In this document: in pieces, positions 9,847-22,541 of the stretch
Layout: every line of letters starts with the position of its first letter
Position numbering within the stretch: the stretch's first letter is position 1
Source of the DNA: Mnemiopsis leidyi
Taxonomy: Eukaryota; Ctenophora; Tentaculata; Lobata; Bolinopsidae
Direction of reading: 5' to 3'
DNA: 34,465 bases
Assembly (NCBI GenBank): GCA_000226015.1
Contig: JH153885.1
Span: 2,943-37,407, forward strand
Notes under the pieces: model-generated
Databases searched by the model: none
Seen by the model: only the letters and a program-made list of their open reading frames with translations
What the model was told of the DNA's origin: nothing
Program-made: the position numbers and the translations under genes

Positions 9847-12800
9847 CTAAATTTCCGAATGTTTGATGCCCATTTCTTTACACTTCGCCACCAACATCTC
9901 AGTTTTCTTACATTCGTCCTGAAATTCTTGAACGATCGCGTGATATCTCCTCCCTTCATCAACTAACTTCAAATACTGATCGTTCAGACTGTCCTTGTTA
10001 GCCTTGGCATCAGCTCTCTTCTTCTCAATTCCTAGCTTACTCTGACGGGCTCCTTCCACCAACTGTTCTAACTGCTGCAGGAACATGAAACCGTTTTCCA
10101 CGTTCAAGATCGCTTTTCTGAAGTTCTCGTTGATGGAGTTGAGTCGGACGAGGTGTTTCTCCAGGTAGGTTTTAGTGTCGCTCAGATTGTTGAAGAGAGC
10201 GTAGAACTGTTTAGTTTCCGTGTGTACAGCTCCAGTTTGCTGGTGTAACTCCTCGAACCTGCAGGTGGGCGTGGGGTCAGTCTTCGGAGTGGTCAAAAAG
10301 AAAAAGGGAAGTGCGAAATGTCGGAACTAGTATATGCAATTATAGGTTCAAATTTCCGACTAAAGTGTATAAAGTTTAGAATCGAGATACGGATATTGAT
10401 TGAAATAAAAATAAACATTGATTTCACCTTTTCTGATACTGCAGAAGGTCTATCCTAGTCGGAATGTCGTCCACTTGCCGCTGCAAAGCTGAGATAGCGT
10501 AGTTCCTCTTAGCAATTTGCAGCCGTAATTTGTCCAGTTTACTTTTGTCCTTCTCGTATTGTTCCTGTACGAGCCGTGTACGTCTGTCCTTTTCTATTGT
10601 CTCAATCTTCTCAGACAATTCGCTCATTTGCTCTCTGAAATAATCCGGATAATGAACAGGGCCGAGAAATTTCTGTGTCCGTTTTTACGAATGTATGATA
10701 CACTAACAGAAACATTACTTTATGTCTCATATTTCAGCTTCAGAGCCGTGTGCTTCTTTCATTTAAAAATGATGGAAGCTCCCCGTTTCACTCTTTAAGT
10801 TTATACCTGTAATCTTTAACCTTTTCTTTACACTCCTTAGTGAACGCTTCCTTCTCTTTGGAAATAGTGTCGTACTCTAACACAAGCTTTTCTACCTGCT
10901 TGGCTTCTGAAATGGGAAAGTGTAATGGACACTAAAGTGAAGTGTAATGGACACTAAAGTCTAAAATGGGTGCCGGGATGTAAACGATTGTGTTCTAGGG
11001 AATTGAATTTGGAACTAAATGTTTTGACAAATTGAATTTTAGCTATTTATCAAATCACTGAACTAGGAAATTAGCAGAAGCACCAGGCACCGTCCTAGCT
11101 CCTAACTTTGAATTTAATCCATCGCAAGATCACTTCAATAAATGTTGAAGAAAAAGCAGAAAAAAGGTAACGATAGTAAAACAATTTATTAGTAAAACAA
11201 TTTATTAAATTTTACGGCACAATTTACATATATGATATCAAGAATTCAAGATAGATTCTATTCATGTGGATAAAGAAGGAATTACCAGCGGCTGAAATAT
11301 TCATATTCTTGTTATGAGTATCTTCCAACTCTTGTATCTTTTCTTTAGCTACCTAACAATTAGAGGTGAGAATTTGTCACTATTACAATGTCACCCATAT
11401 CGCACATAACATCAAGGAATTTCCGCTTTCAAATCAAATCAATTCTCCTTCAGACCAACACTGACGTCACACATCTACGACAACAAAAATAGATATGTTG
11501 TAAAACAGAAAGTCTAACCTCTATCTTATTATCAAGACCTCCTATATCTTCTGATATAGCTGCGTAACTCTCCCTCATCAGGGACATAGTTTCAGCTGAC
11601 TTGGCGATCATCTCCTCCACGCTGGCTATCTGAGAGTTCAGAGTTCGGATTGCGCGGTCTTGGGAGCTGATCAGGGCTTCCCGCTTGTTTACTTCCTGGA
11701 ATACATACTGGTTTAGGTCAATCATTTGATAATGTCAACAGTACAGTAACGTTGAAGTAGTAGTTTTAATTTCTTATAAGGTTAGTATAAGTTAGATAGC
11801 AATAGCATAAGTTCGATTATGGAGTGCGCTAAGGATTTTGCCTACGCAATCTTCTTCGGTCGACTCAGCCGAATGACCGGAAAACCGTGATAGAGGGTGT
11901 TAAATGAGACGGGTCTCCGTTGAAAGATCTGTGATCTTCCAGAAGTCTCTTCACTATAACTGTAAAAGCCTGGGAACAGGTGAAACAAATGCACTTAGGT
12001 GATGGTTTAACACTTTTACCCATCCCTTTTCCAAGCCGGCGATGGTTACTAAAACTATTTGACATTCTTACCTCGTTAATTTCTGCCTGTTTTTCTTCGT
12101 ACTCTGAGGCGACCTGTGTCATTTCAGTGGTTTTTGTTTGCAATATAGCTCCTGCGGAAAAAGTTTGTCAGTTCAGAAAATAATTCGACTCCTCAGCGCG
12201 CCTAAAACTTGAGGAATCAGTACAGTTCAGTATACAGGAAAGGGTCAAAAAGAGAGTAAAAAGGAAAAAACAACAAAATAACAGCTTTGGTCTAGTAAAA
12301 TTTTTGGGAATTTTGTATCATATTAGTACTGGAATACAGAAATAAAGGGCCATCCAGAATCAGTGAAAAGGGTGCTAGTATGTTTGTAGCAAACGAAAAT
12401 TTGTATTATAAAAACTGGCTTGTCCGCCATTTTTGTCTGGGTAGGCATTGAATTACAGAGTTTGCAAACTCCAATAAAATACCGACGGCGGAAAATTCTG
12501 GTACAGAAGAAAAAGACAAACAGCTGGCAATTAGGAATTAGAAGGCTGGGGCTTACAACTTACGGTAAAAATTCGATCTTCTTCCTAGCAGTTATATTGA
12601 ATAAAATCATGAACATCTGGCTAATTGGCACACATTTTTATAAGCAAACTCTTTTGAAGCCGACTTGAATTAATTTTCGTATTAATAAAAATGCATCCGA
12701 GAAAAGTGAAATCCAAGAAACTCACCAATATTCGAAGAAAGGTTAGATTTTGCCCCCTGGGCAGGGGCAGAGGACATAGTTTTCAGCAGGGCTTTTATGT

Positions 12801-12866
12801 TGCTCTGATCTAGCTGCTTCCTGTGATGCTCTTTTTCTCTTCGCTTCTCCTTCTCTTCGGCAGTAC
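9847..12866 (-). CDS. CCDC93: CCDC93, exons 7-13 (coiled-coil C-terminal region)
   Basis: The 3' half of the gene that starts at 26710. Exons: 12866-12726, 12151-12072, 11695-11519, 11352-11286, 10906-10807, 10634-10428, 10258-9847, stop TAG at 9849-9847. The joined coding sequence of all 13 exons is 1,896 nt, giving 631 aa. The human protein is also 631 aa as I recall it. This part is a long coiled coil (EKEKRREKEHHRKQL, EVNKREALISSQDRAIRTLN, KIETIEKDRRTRLVQEQYEK) ending in the family's most conserved block: QYQKRFEELH, HTETKQFYALFNNL, KTYLEKHLVRLNSINENF and FLQQLEQLVEG. In CCDC93 the coiled coil pairs with CCDC22 to scaffold the COMMD ring. Exon 7 (phase 2 start) accepts exon 6 across a 12-kb intron. 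Confidence 0.95.
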
Positions 12867-13843
12867 CTGCAATAAAGTCATGATTTTATGACTTATGCGA
12901 TTATTAACAAATTCACGGAATGATATTAGATATTGCCACATGATCACCGTTAAATTTAAGAATTAGGTGAATAAAAGATATGTAGTAAGTTTACATAAAT
13001 GATAAATGTTTACATAAATGTTTACATAAATTCGACCAACTCTATAGCTGTTTTCGTGGATTAGTATTAAGTTTGTACTTTTGTAGTGTTTTGGGTGGGG
13101 CAAAATTGCAGCCATTAAATTGACTTTTCTGTTTTTCCATAGCCGGAATGTGATGCATAGTTCTTGCGAGACAATAACGTAAAAATGACCGTTTATTCAA
13201 AATAATTACATACATTTCGCTATCCAAAAAACAACGGATTTTTCCAAGGACAGACCGAACCACGTGTGAAGTGACAGCTCCAGAAAACACAATTTTTTAG
13301 TTTAGGAGAAAATCCTTTTTAATCCGGGTTATCAATTAGAATCTATTTGTAAAAAGTTAAGACGTATTGTATTAATCAGAAATGAGAATGTTTTCAATTT
13401 ATAATTAAGAAATCTTTTTCAGCTGTTTGAAAGAATAACCCAAAATTGTTAACATATTATCACTATCAGTAAAAATTCGTCACTCAGAAATATTCTCCAG
13501 TTTTCTGGAAGAATAAACCGATTTGTTGATTTAATAAAAGCGTTACCTAAACGTTTTAACATATGACTTTATGAAGATACTTTATACAACGTAATCAGTA
13601 TCAAATTACGCTTTATCGAATGTGCAAGTACAAAGTATATTCCAGTCGCTTCCCCAGGCACTGTCAACGTTGTTCTTGAAGTTTTGTGCGAAACATTTGA
13701 CTTTCAAACCAGCCCAGCAATTGCGTATTCATTATTGTTTTGTGGAAATAATCCTGGTCAATCTGTAGTAAAATGGCATTTAATTCCTTGTCTTATGATG
13801 ATTTGATGACCTATTTAATTTAACAGTTAGAAACAAGAGCACG

Positions 13844-14698
13844 ATGGAGAAAATAGCTCCTATAAAGTCGACGGATGTACCAAAGGAGTTTTCAATTTTC
13901 AAACTACATCTGAGTTGTTTCGAAAAGGGATGGACCGGAGACAAAGTGAAAACAGAAACTTATCGATCTAAAACTGACCGGCTGTTCTCAGTTATCCGCC
14001 ATCTCGATGAAAGGGAGCATATAACTAGGACTGACATGCTGATTGATGATGAGGCATCTTTGGAAGAAATTGACGGGTGGTTAGATGAGGTACTCAGTGA
14101 AAGTAACGTTGGGAAGCTCGGGTGGATGTATCAAGTAAATTTACAATCGAGGAACTTTGAATATGTCATAAAAAGTATCGAGAAAAGAATCGGCGGCACA
14201 CACAAAGAAGATCGAAAAAAATTTGACCACTTTATGTTCCTGGCTCCAATATCAATGCCAGAAAATATGGCTGTTCCTCAAGGCTATCTCCTAGAACCAT
14301 TGTCAGAATGTCACGCAGAACCCGTTGCAGTGCAATGGGCTCTTGATATCGAATACTTTGGAATCATGAATTTAACGGGACATGTTTTGAAAAACATTGT
14401 TGAGAGACCAAGTTTCGGGATTTTCACAGCTACCGAATCTAAGGATCTAGTAGCATGGTTGTGTTTTTACAAAGGAGGAGCGGCCGGGATGTTACATGTA
14501 AGAGAAGGACACAGGGGGAGAGGATTAGCTAGGGTTCTTCTCAGACACACCTTAGCTGTAGTTCGAGAAGTTCATGGAGAGGACTGTAGAGTACATGTTT
14601 GTGTCAAGAAGGACAACACCTCTTCTTTCAAGCTGTTCATGTCAGAAGGGTGGGAATTACAACCAGTAAACTACAAGAAAATGTTCTTCCCGGCTTAG
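13844..14698 (+). CDS. GLYAT-like N-acyltransferase (GNAT fold)
   Basis: A single open exon of 284 codons, nested in CCDC93 intron 6 on the opposite strand. The C-terminal third is a GNAT/FR47-type domain: GIMNLTGHVLKNIVERP (173-189), GMLHVREGHRGRGLARVLLR (215-234, acetyl-CoA-binding motif A with the R-G-x-G/A loop), and NTSSFKLFMSEGW (258-270). The length and two-part layout match the glycine N-acyltransferase-like family, which conjugates acyl-CoA to glycine or other amines. Substrate cannot be told. The start follows TTTAACAG|TTAGAAACAAGAGCACG, so a 5'-UTR intron or spliced leader may join 17 nt upstream. No coding intron is seen, unlike vertebrate GLYAT genes. Confidence 0.85.
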   Translation: MEKIAPIKSTDVPKEFSIFKLHLSCFEKGWTGDKVKTETYRSKTDRLFSVIRHLDEREHITRTDMLIDDEASLEEIDGWLDEVLSESNVGKLGWMYQVNLQSRNFEYVIKSIEKRIGGTHKEDRKKFDHFMFLAPISMPENMAVPQGYLLEPLSECHAEPVAVQWALDIEYFGIMNLTGHVLKNIVERPSFGIFTATESKDLVAWLCFYKGGAAGMLHVREGHRGRGLARVLLRHTLAVVREVHGEDCRVHVCVKKDNTSSFKLFMSEGWELQPVNYKKMFFPA

Positions 14699-15030
14699 AA
14701 ATGTCAAGGCTCTTTAACGATTGTGTGGGTGGGTTAAAATTTTGATTCAGTAAGTGACTTCGTATCTGTTTTATCTGTAATCTAAGTAATTGTGATTGGA
14801 TGGATTGTGATTGGCTTTATGACGAAATTTTGTTTGCGTTATTTCTATTTCTCAATAGCGAGGTTATTTATGAGGACTGCCTATGCAGTCCACACTATGT
14901 ATGTCGTTATAGTACATATAACGTTCGTATAATTCTATTTGATCAATAAGTTGTTAGCCAGTAAAAACAAACTACCTGTTTATCTAGCGACTCTGTTCAA
15001 ACTCAACGAACATAACGCAAACTTGTGATA

Positions 15031-18000
15031 TCAGACCGCAGAGGTGCTCAACACACCCGTCTTGATCGCGCTGACCCCACCACACTGATCAGGCTGGTCA
15101 CCAGTTTCACCTTCCCCCGAGAATATAATCCCTGAAACCCACTGAACAGCACGATTATCTCGACATCTCTGGACTAGACGAGTAAATGTGTCATCATACA
15201 GCAGGGGGTTGATGACGGAGTTGATGGGCAGGATGATGATGGAGAAGGTGGAGTACCAGGGGGAGGCGTCTACAACCTCGTAGTAGTGGAGCAGACAGAT
15301 CGATATGAAGGGGACCCAACACAGGAAGTCTGTTACTATGATGAAGGATATTTTGCGTTGTACGGTTCGGTTACGTCGCGAGAAGATGTCCTCTTCCTTT
15401 CTCGTTATTTTTCTTGAAGATACTACAGATTTTATGTAGATAAGGATGTAGGAGATGGTGATGATGGTGAAACAGACAAAATTTATCAGCAAAACACACC
15501 AAGTGTACGCTCTCTGTGGATCTGTATAGGTGACAAAGTACTTAAACAGACAAACACCGTCGTTACCAAAAAAGTGGAGTTTTCGAAACTTGACACCGCC
15601 ATAGTCCTGGGTAAACATATTGCGGACCAATCCAATAACGATGTGCCAGGTAAGGGAGCTATCTATCTTAAGTTTAGGGTAGTAACTTCTCAAGATGTCC
15701 ATGTGAGCCTCTTTGGACGGGGCACCAATAAACAGTGGTAATCCTGGATAGTAAAGTCCGTTGACGAAGAAATCCTCTACGATTGCCAACAAAGGAAGAA
15801 CCGCGATAGCCACAGAGCAAGTAAAGACTATCAGAACAATTGTGAGAAGAGTGGAAACATGTAGAATGTTAAGACTGAGATAGTTGATGAGACGACCCAC
15901 CGTGAATACTCGAGTTAGACTGAGAACCGTCATTGAAAATAGAGATAACTGCGAGCCGACAGTACTTAATACGCCTAGAAACGCACAGGATGGACTTGAT
16001 AGCCAGTCAAATAGGGTGGTGCAATAGTCCTCTTGCGTTAGGATATTTTCAACTGAGATTAGAATCAGGTAAGTTCCCACCATCAGGTCTCCAAATGAAA
16101 TCAGCATAATCATTAGCTTGTTAAGGAGTTTTAATGCACATTTTTGTCGTTTTAAAACCACTAAAGAGCGGAACAATATCACTAAATTTAGAATCACCGC
16201 AAATACGCCAATACCCCAGGCAAAGACCTCCAAAAAGACGCTGCCGATGATTTTCTTCCCGTCAAAACACTCGTCAGAAAAATCAGCACAATCATACCTC
16301 CCGTCAAGTCTGCTGGTGACGGGTAGAAGTTCTCCACTTGTTTTACACCTAAAGTGATTCACACAGTCAATCTCGTCTGACATGTCTCCACAATCGTCCA
16401 TGAGGTTACATACCTTGTCTTGGTGTACACAAAAACCGTTGTTACACGGGAAAAGATCGCTCACAAAAGCACCCTTATCTTGCCGGACGATCGTTAGGTA
16501 GCTGTCGTTGGACAATGTGAGCACCCTCCGATCTATTGCACTCTGACAAGAATCGTGCTTGACCGGTTTCAGAACACATGGTACATCCTCGCACTGGCCA
16601 AGACAGCTCAGTAACACGTACATTTCCCCGTACACGTGCTTGCAATCGATGTGTCGAGTGGTATTAGGAAAAGTAACCGTCGAGGAGGAAACCCCAAACG
16701 GATCTCCCAGGGCAGGGAATGCTACATGTTCTACACTGCCAACAAGACGATTCAAACTGTCTAGTCCTGGGAGTGAACTCCCTATCACCACTTCATATTG
16801 GGATGACCTGTAAGTTACTCTGTTCCAAATATGAGGTCTGTTCCGGGACACTTTGCAGACAGAGCTCTCCTCGGGACAAGAGCTTGATTTATCACAGAGA
16901 AGGGGGTACTCGATGTAAGCTTTGGAGTGGTTTGAACAGATGAAAACATCAGTACACTCCGCGGAAGGATCGAAGTATCGTCTTGCCCATCTCGAGCCGC
17001 ACTGTTCCCAAAGTGTGGAATTTTCATCATCACCATTCAAACAATCCTCCACCCCATCCATTACCCAGTCTAGAGGAATTGGTAAAACAGCGCGTGTAGA
17101 ATTTAAGGAATATCTCCTTGTACAGGACAGGTTTGTAAGGACAGTACAGATAGAACTGCTCTCATCACCATGCCCCACACAATCAGTTAGTCCATCACAG
17201 AACCTGTGTTTGTGGACCCTGCACCCTCCCTCAGCTGTAAAACACGCACTCTCCAACCCATCGTCACACAGGGCAGTGTCCTGACAAACAGCGTACTTCG
17301 TGACGGTAGTTTCGTAACCTCCAATCTTGCAGGTCAGAGGTGACTGGAGGGTTGCTGAACAGTTGAGTTGGTCCCGGAAGTTGGAACAGACCGTGTACTT
17401 GGCGTTAGGAACTGTGCAGGAGTTGTTTGAGGTCAGTGTTACTTTCTGTCCGTGCAGGTACTTGGCCGAACTGTGACAAGTTCCTCGGTGTGTAACTTCA
17501 CAGTGTTCCTCGTCTTCACCGTTGTGGCAGTCATCCACCCCATCACAAATAACTGCAGGAGGAACGTACGTTGTGTTCCAAAAAGGGAACCAGTTTATAC
17601 GCTTACTTAACGAATTTTCGCAGACTATTCCAAATGGAGATTCATTCTGGGAGCAGTCGGATTCGTCTTCACAGAGATAACAATCACACTTTCCATCACA
17701 AACATCGAGAGGATCCAGGAACCCCCCACTATACTGACAAACAGTAACGTTAGCTGGACACACCGCCTCATCCAGGACAGTGTTAAGACAGTTGAGAACT
17801 CCGTTACAGGAGAACTTCTTGAGGGCATCAACCCCTCCTCTATGCTCAACATACCAGCCATAGTTCAAATAGTTCACCCAACTGGAGCAGATATAACTAC
17901 CACACAACATGGGACCCTCCTGCAGGACTATAGTCTCCTGACAGGTGTTGTGCCCGCACACCTGGTAATAGCCCGGGTCCTCAAGACACAGACCGGAGAA

Positions 18001-18335
18001 GAGATGAGTCTCACAGTTGCTGATGTAGAGTTTGTAGTAGGTGTCCGAGTGGGTACAGCGGTAGTTGTACTCTCCCTCACAGCTTATCTTTATAAACCCG
18101 CCCACCTCAGCCAGCCGGCAATCTGAAAACATCGGTTTGTTGAGAAGCATTGGTTGCGATCAAGTACTTGGTAGGATTGATGTAATGATATGTTTTAGAG
18201 CTGTTAAAAGTAAAAGAGGAATTCCTTTGTACCTGAGCTGAATTCGGGAAGCCATGCTTCAACTAGATGCAGGTCTTTCTGGATACTGTGGCACAGAAAG
18301 AGCACAATCTTTAGCAATAACAAATCAGACCGCAT
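15031..18335 (-). CDS. LDL-receptor-A-repeat 7TM receptor (rhodopsin-type, LGR/RXFP-like)
   Basis: Two exons, 18335-18233 and 18122-15031 (phase 1), giving 1,064 aa. Exon 1 encodes a signal peptide (MRSDLLLLKIVLFLCHS). Residues about 35-650 are a Cys-rich ectodomain with at least six LDLa-like units, for example VICDGVDDCHNGEDEEHC, RFCDGLTDCVGHGDESS, VCNLMDDCGDMSDEIDC and RLDGRYDCADFSDEC (Ca-binding D-x-SDE pattern). From about 658 come seven helices: TM1 VILNLVIL, TM2 SFGDLMVGTYL, TM3 SQLSLFSMTVLSLTR (Arg kept, DRY changed to LTR), TM6 FLCWVPFISICLL and TM7 ILPINSVINPLLY. The 7TM best fits the glycoprotein-hormone/relaxin-type group, as in the snail receptor GRL101, but I see no leucine-rich repeats. 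The tail ends STSAV, a possible class I PDZ ligand. An acceptor-like GTTAG lies 2 nt before the ATG. It sits inside CCDC93 intron 6 on the same strand. Confidence 0.9.
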
Positions 18336-18674
18336 GACTAACGACAGTGATTTTGGTTAAAATTATCGGAATAATACCAATAATTATAAAGATTGCTAAT
18401 TAGTCTATTGTATTTCTAAGTCTGACAATCTTAAAAAGATGAGCGATCATTGGATTTTAAAAATTGAAAAGCATATTCAAAATAAGTAAGTGAGACTATA
18501 ATATGATGTTAAGAAGATTATCAGAAGACAAAAGAAACTGCTGAAACAAGTCGGAAAAAGCTGGCGAATTCAAAGTTTCTATAGTATGAATCTTCGTGAA
18601 ATGTAGCATCACTAAACTAAAAACAGTGCATAGATCTCGATTGTAGTAAGTTAGGCAACATGGAATACGGTTCT

Positions 18675-18736
18675 ATATATGATATAGAAACTTCATGTGA
18701 TATATATGAAGTTCATATATGATATAGAAACTTCAT
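18675..18736. repeat. 22-bp direct repeat
   Basis: ATATATGATATAGAAACTTCAT occurs at 18675-18696 and 18715-18736, with ATATATGAAGTT (partly inverted) between. Local duplication in CCDC93 intron 6. No function inferred. Confidence 0.7.
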
Positions 18737-18906
18737 ATGAGCAGGTGCCATACGATCATCGAACTATAAGTATAAGGAGTTTAATCGGAATAACGGCTAT
18801 TTAATGGCAAATCACCGACTCATAGCTTATAGCCGGCCATTCGCCGGTTAAAGACCGACTTTAGGCCGGGTAAACGTTATAAGCCGGCCATAATCTAGTA
18901 TGAATA

Positions 18907-19092
18907 TCAGTTAGGGTTCACCTCTGGTGGTTGCCCCAACTTAGCTAAAGGTGAAGGGACTGGCGCAGCTAAACGGTTCGCAAAACGAGCAGCTGGCCGG
19001 TCACGTGACATGATTTCACGTAAAACTTCCTTCACGTGAATAATACTATCGTTTTTCAAAACGGATTGAAGATCCTTAGCAGTTAAAATCAC
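18907..19092 (-). other. Unrecognised 61-codon open frame with coding-like composition
   Basis: Reads VLKNDSIIHVKEVLREIMSR then DRPAARFANRLAAPVPSPL to a TGA. A splice-acceptor-like CTGCTAAG precedes GATCTTCAA. Base composition is richer in G+C than the flanks and in-frame third positions look coding. I do not recognise it. It could be a terminal exon of an unseen nested gene or a transposon fragment; the adjacent 18815-18900 segment repeats TTATAGCCGGCCAT, which favours a mobile origin. Confidence 0.25.
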
Positions 19093-20120
19093 TCACACGC
19101 ACACCAGACACCTGGCGCCTGGCGAAGCTGATTGATAGACCGACTAACGACCTTGGTGAGTTTTTAAATAAGTTTTAACAGGGACACAAAGATGAGACAC
19201 CAAATTCTGGTTCAACACAGTACTTAACAACACACAAGTTAACAAATCATCATTTTAATGTTAAAATCCATGTCTTCCTCCCTGACCAGAGGATACCAAT
19301 CTATTTTAATGAATTAATGGAGACCATGCCATCTTGGTCTCGGGAAGCATTTCATTGGATCTGTAAGCAACATGACGATGATGTTTAGGATTCAGATGTC
19401 ATAGATTCAGCTACTACTTAAATATATTTAAACAAAGTATACACCTTGGTTGTTCTGGCGAGACTATGTGTATTATGTGTATTATTATTAGTATGTGTAA
19501 GAATAACTATGTTCTCGTTGAAGGCCAGCACCCGTTGACCACAATAGTAAGTAGTAAGTAAGATGGAATTGAAACTGAGTCGGGAGAAATTAATCTGGTA
19601 ACCCGGTAAAAATCAGGACAAAACTTACAAAAGTTGCAGATGTTGCTAGGATTATGAACCTTGGTCTGTGTACTGAAGACAAAATTATCGACATTAACAG
19701 TCCCTTGTAGTGATAAGTACCGTATAATAACTTCTGCTATCAAATTTTGTAGCTGTTATACAATATGCTGAATGCTCTGAACAAGAACCGATATCATCCG
19801 ATTATATTACGTTTATCAGTGATCTATCAATGTTTATATGTTCGAGCAAATAAAGATCAAAAGTCGATACAAAAAAGTCGTTTGACAACTTAAAGTTTTA
19901 ACCCTCTAGCTCATTGTAGCATGCGAGTAATGATTTCCTATATATCACACTTCAAATTCAGCCATAACAGTATTAACAGTTATTTCAAAAGTCATAAAAC
20001 CAAAATACATATAACAAAAAGCTTATACCTTGCATCAAATCATGTAATTTACGTCAAATAGTCTTTACTTTTCGTAACCCATAACCACAGTGAAATGTAA
20101 TATAAAGATCTTGTTTGCAG

Positions 20121-20348
20121 AGTTCAGACCGCACTATAACTCAATAATTACATGGTTAAATGCGCATGTGGGGTTAAATAGCTGAAACATTGATCTGCTA
20201 AAGAGACTTGAACCATGTGCATGGTGGACATTATGATATTTATAGCAGTATTAGTGGTAGGTAATTCTTCAGATTAGGAAGCATAACGTTGAGAAATTAT
20301 GTGATTTTTACTTGTGGGCAAAGTCGCTGCATAAATGGTGGACTAAAA
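20121..20348. repeat. Dispersed repeat, copy 1 (about 228 bp)
   Basis: Similar along its whole length to 23346-23563, in the same orientation. Shared blocks include AGTTCAGACCGCAC, GCGCATGTGGGGTTAAA, GAAACATTGATCTGCTA and GATTAGGAAGCAT, with scattered substitutions and small indels. Family unknown. No open frame. Confidence 0.75.
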
Positions 20349-20736
20349 GGATTCCTCATATATATGGCTCAAAGCAAGGCTTCTTCTATACTAGACCATT
20401 TCTAATCCTTTTAAAACGGTTAAAATGCCCGAATCTCATACGCTACTGTGTCCGATGTACAACTTTCGTAAATTCAAAACTTTAGCTAGTCTGTGATTTA
20501 ATCAGGCCAATTTCTCAGTTCAAGATTTTTACGTATGTGGTTTCAATTGGGAAGGGGACCTTTTTTAGGTCCTCATTTCGAGCAAGCTCGACTCCCAGAG
20601 GTGTGAACTGATCGGGTAACGGGTGTGTTATTTTGTTGTGGGTGGGCCGAAGGATCAACCAAGCTACATGATGTGTACGAAGCAGATATTTGAACGGACA
20701 CAATTTCCACTGATAGTCAATTTAGAAAATTCATGG

Positions 20737-20821
20737 ACCGGCACCGTGCCAAGTCGGGTATGATCCGACAACCTCTGCATTGTCTAGATGAGTGCTCTAC
20801 CAATTGAGCTACCTGCCCTGT
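20737..20821 (-). repeat. tRNA-derived SINE head or tRNA pseudogene
   Basis: On the minus strand GTAGCTCAATTGGTAGAGCA is a good tRNA D-arm/A-box, and GTCGGATCATACCCGAC forms a 5-bp T-stem with a 7-base loop in place of GGTTCGANTCC (degenerate B-box). The anticodon arm is weak and the acceptor ends (CAGGGCA and TTGGCACGGTGCC) do not pair, so it is not an intact tRNA. A tRNA-derived SINE or pseudogene is the best reading. Confidence 0.55.
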
Positions 20822-21611
20822 ATAAGAATTTTGCGTTTCACAAAATCAACTAGTGTTCCATGATTGAAGGTTTTGACTTAATGCTGCTAATGTTACACAA
20901 TACTAAATTAGTTGAAACGATTTTTAATAGTATCATATTGTATAATGTATATTATGACAGTCAGTGAAAACTGACTTATAATTGATTTTAAATCTGTCTA
21001 AAATCTGTCTAAATCTGTCTACCCGATTGCAACAGAAAGATAGTTTTAATATCTTAATCATAATGACTTATATAAGACAACGATTAGCTGAATTACGCAA
21101 ATAAATCAAAAGAGAAAAACAGAAAAATTTTCTTAAAAATAACTGACTAAGGCTAACTCTTTATGATTAACTCGGTCAGTAATTATGCTATACTAGAATT
21201 AGAAATTGCCCGTGACCTTGGGCCAGCTACTACTATTAGGGGACAGAGATGGTTTTCTACTATACTATCTGTGTCTGAAAGAGCTTTAATTCATATGTAT
21301 TATAGAATATAGACTATATTATATACTACTATTTCAACGCTACAAATCAAATACATTTATTAAAGATTAAACAGAAGCTATTAATATAATGTTCATCAAT
21401 TCGGGGTCCTAAATCTGAACCAGGCACCAGCACTTCGGATGAACTTGTCACCCCAGGACAGTGTGGAAGAACGCTCTTAGGCAACGGGGTCACCGAAAGA
21501 TGAGGGAAAGGTGGAAGGACATGCCGCCACACGTTTCAAATCAACCAACACTGATTGACACAAACGACTATATGGAATAACCAGTGCTTAAAAACTTTGA
21601 CAAAACTACAT

Positions 21612-21699
21612 GACTGGGGAGAGCACAAGGCCGTCCCGGCCTTATCTCACAGCGGTGCTACTTCTTTTCATCGCCGCATCCCCCTACGAAGAAGAAGAG
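21612..21699 (+). mobile_element. Possible LINE 3'-end fragment
   Basis: GC-rich sequence (AAGGCCGTCCCGGCCTTATC, then CTTCTTTTCATCGCCGCATC) ends in a GAAGAAGAAGAG tail. The layout resembles the 3' ends of animal non-LTR retrotransposons with short microsatellite tails. AAATACATTTATT at 21348-21360 is also found at 23690-23702, so more repeat sequence probably surrounds it. Resemblance is from memory, not a search. Confidence 0.3.
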
Positions 21700-22541
21700 C
21701 ATTTCTTTTAATATATTTTATTAGAGGATGAATGAACTTTATGAAAGTGTAAGTAAAGATCTCAGATTTAAGACATGTTTTAGTCCCTATTGTTCAAGTA
21801 GCTAACGCCATCTATTCTGACACAAAAATAGATTTTGTCATGTATAGTATCGCTTTCTAACAATCTTTTTAGGACATTCACTGAGTCCCTCCGCTGGGTA
21901 GGATCAGCTACATAAGAACAAACGTAAAAGTTGACGAAACCAAAGTAGTGCCTCACGACATTGATTATCGAATATTACGCGGGAGATTTTCAGAGTTATT
22001 GAGTAGTTCACGAGAAACGATTGACAAAAAGTTTAACGTAGATGTCACTTCATACTACCAAATTCCATGATAATTGATACCATAATTTCCTGAAATAAGG
22101 TAAGAGTGAGTGTAAACACAAAACAGCCTAATTGATTTCATTAACCCTATCAGGACAGTTACTGTGTCAGCTATTTCAGTTTCTTTTGTGTTTCAGTTTG
22201 CGACCTTAAAGGCCGTAACATTTTCTTACATATTTAAGGAATCTTGCCTCCAACAAAGGTTTAATGGTCGAATTATAATAGCAATTTTTAGGATATCACT
22301 CTTGTTGTTGCAGGTGCGATGAAATAATGACAACTACTCTTAACTAAATAATTTAAGTGAACATGATCAATGTCATATTGATTGAAATATTTTTGTAATA
22401 CCATTGCGTATTCCTTGTTACAAGATGAACGTAACCACACTTGCAGTCCTATTTCTTATCAAAACGATGTAAAATCGTTAGTAACCCATTTACTTCATTA
22501 CCTTCATTACAATATTTCTGAAATCTAGATTAGAAGACACG

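Noticed and set aside
13042..13290. 82-codon minus-strand frame near the 3' end of CCDC93 intron 6
   Set aside because: Tested as a missing CCDC93 exon; no family similarity, and exons 6 and 7 already join in phase without it.
17625..18150. Receptor start at the internal ATG 18150
   Set aside because: An upstream exon (18335-18233) supplies a signal peptide and joins in phase at 18122, removing the first nine codons of that frame.
20737..20821. Functional tRNA gene
   Set aside because: Acceptor stem does not pair, anticodon arm is weak and the B-box is degenerate.
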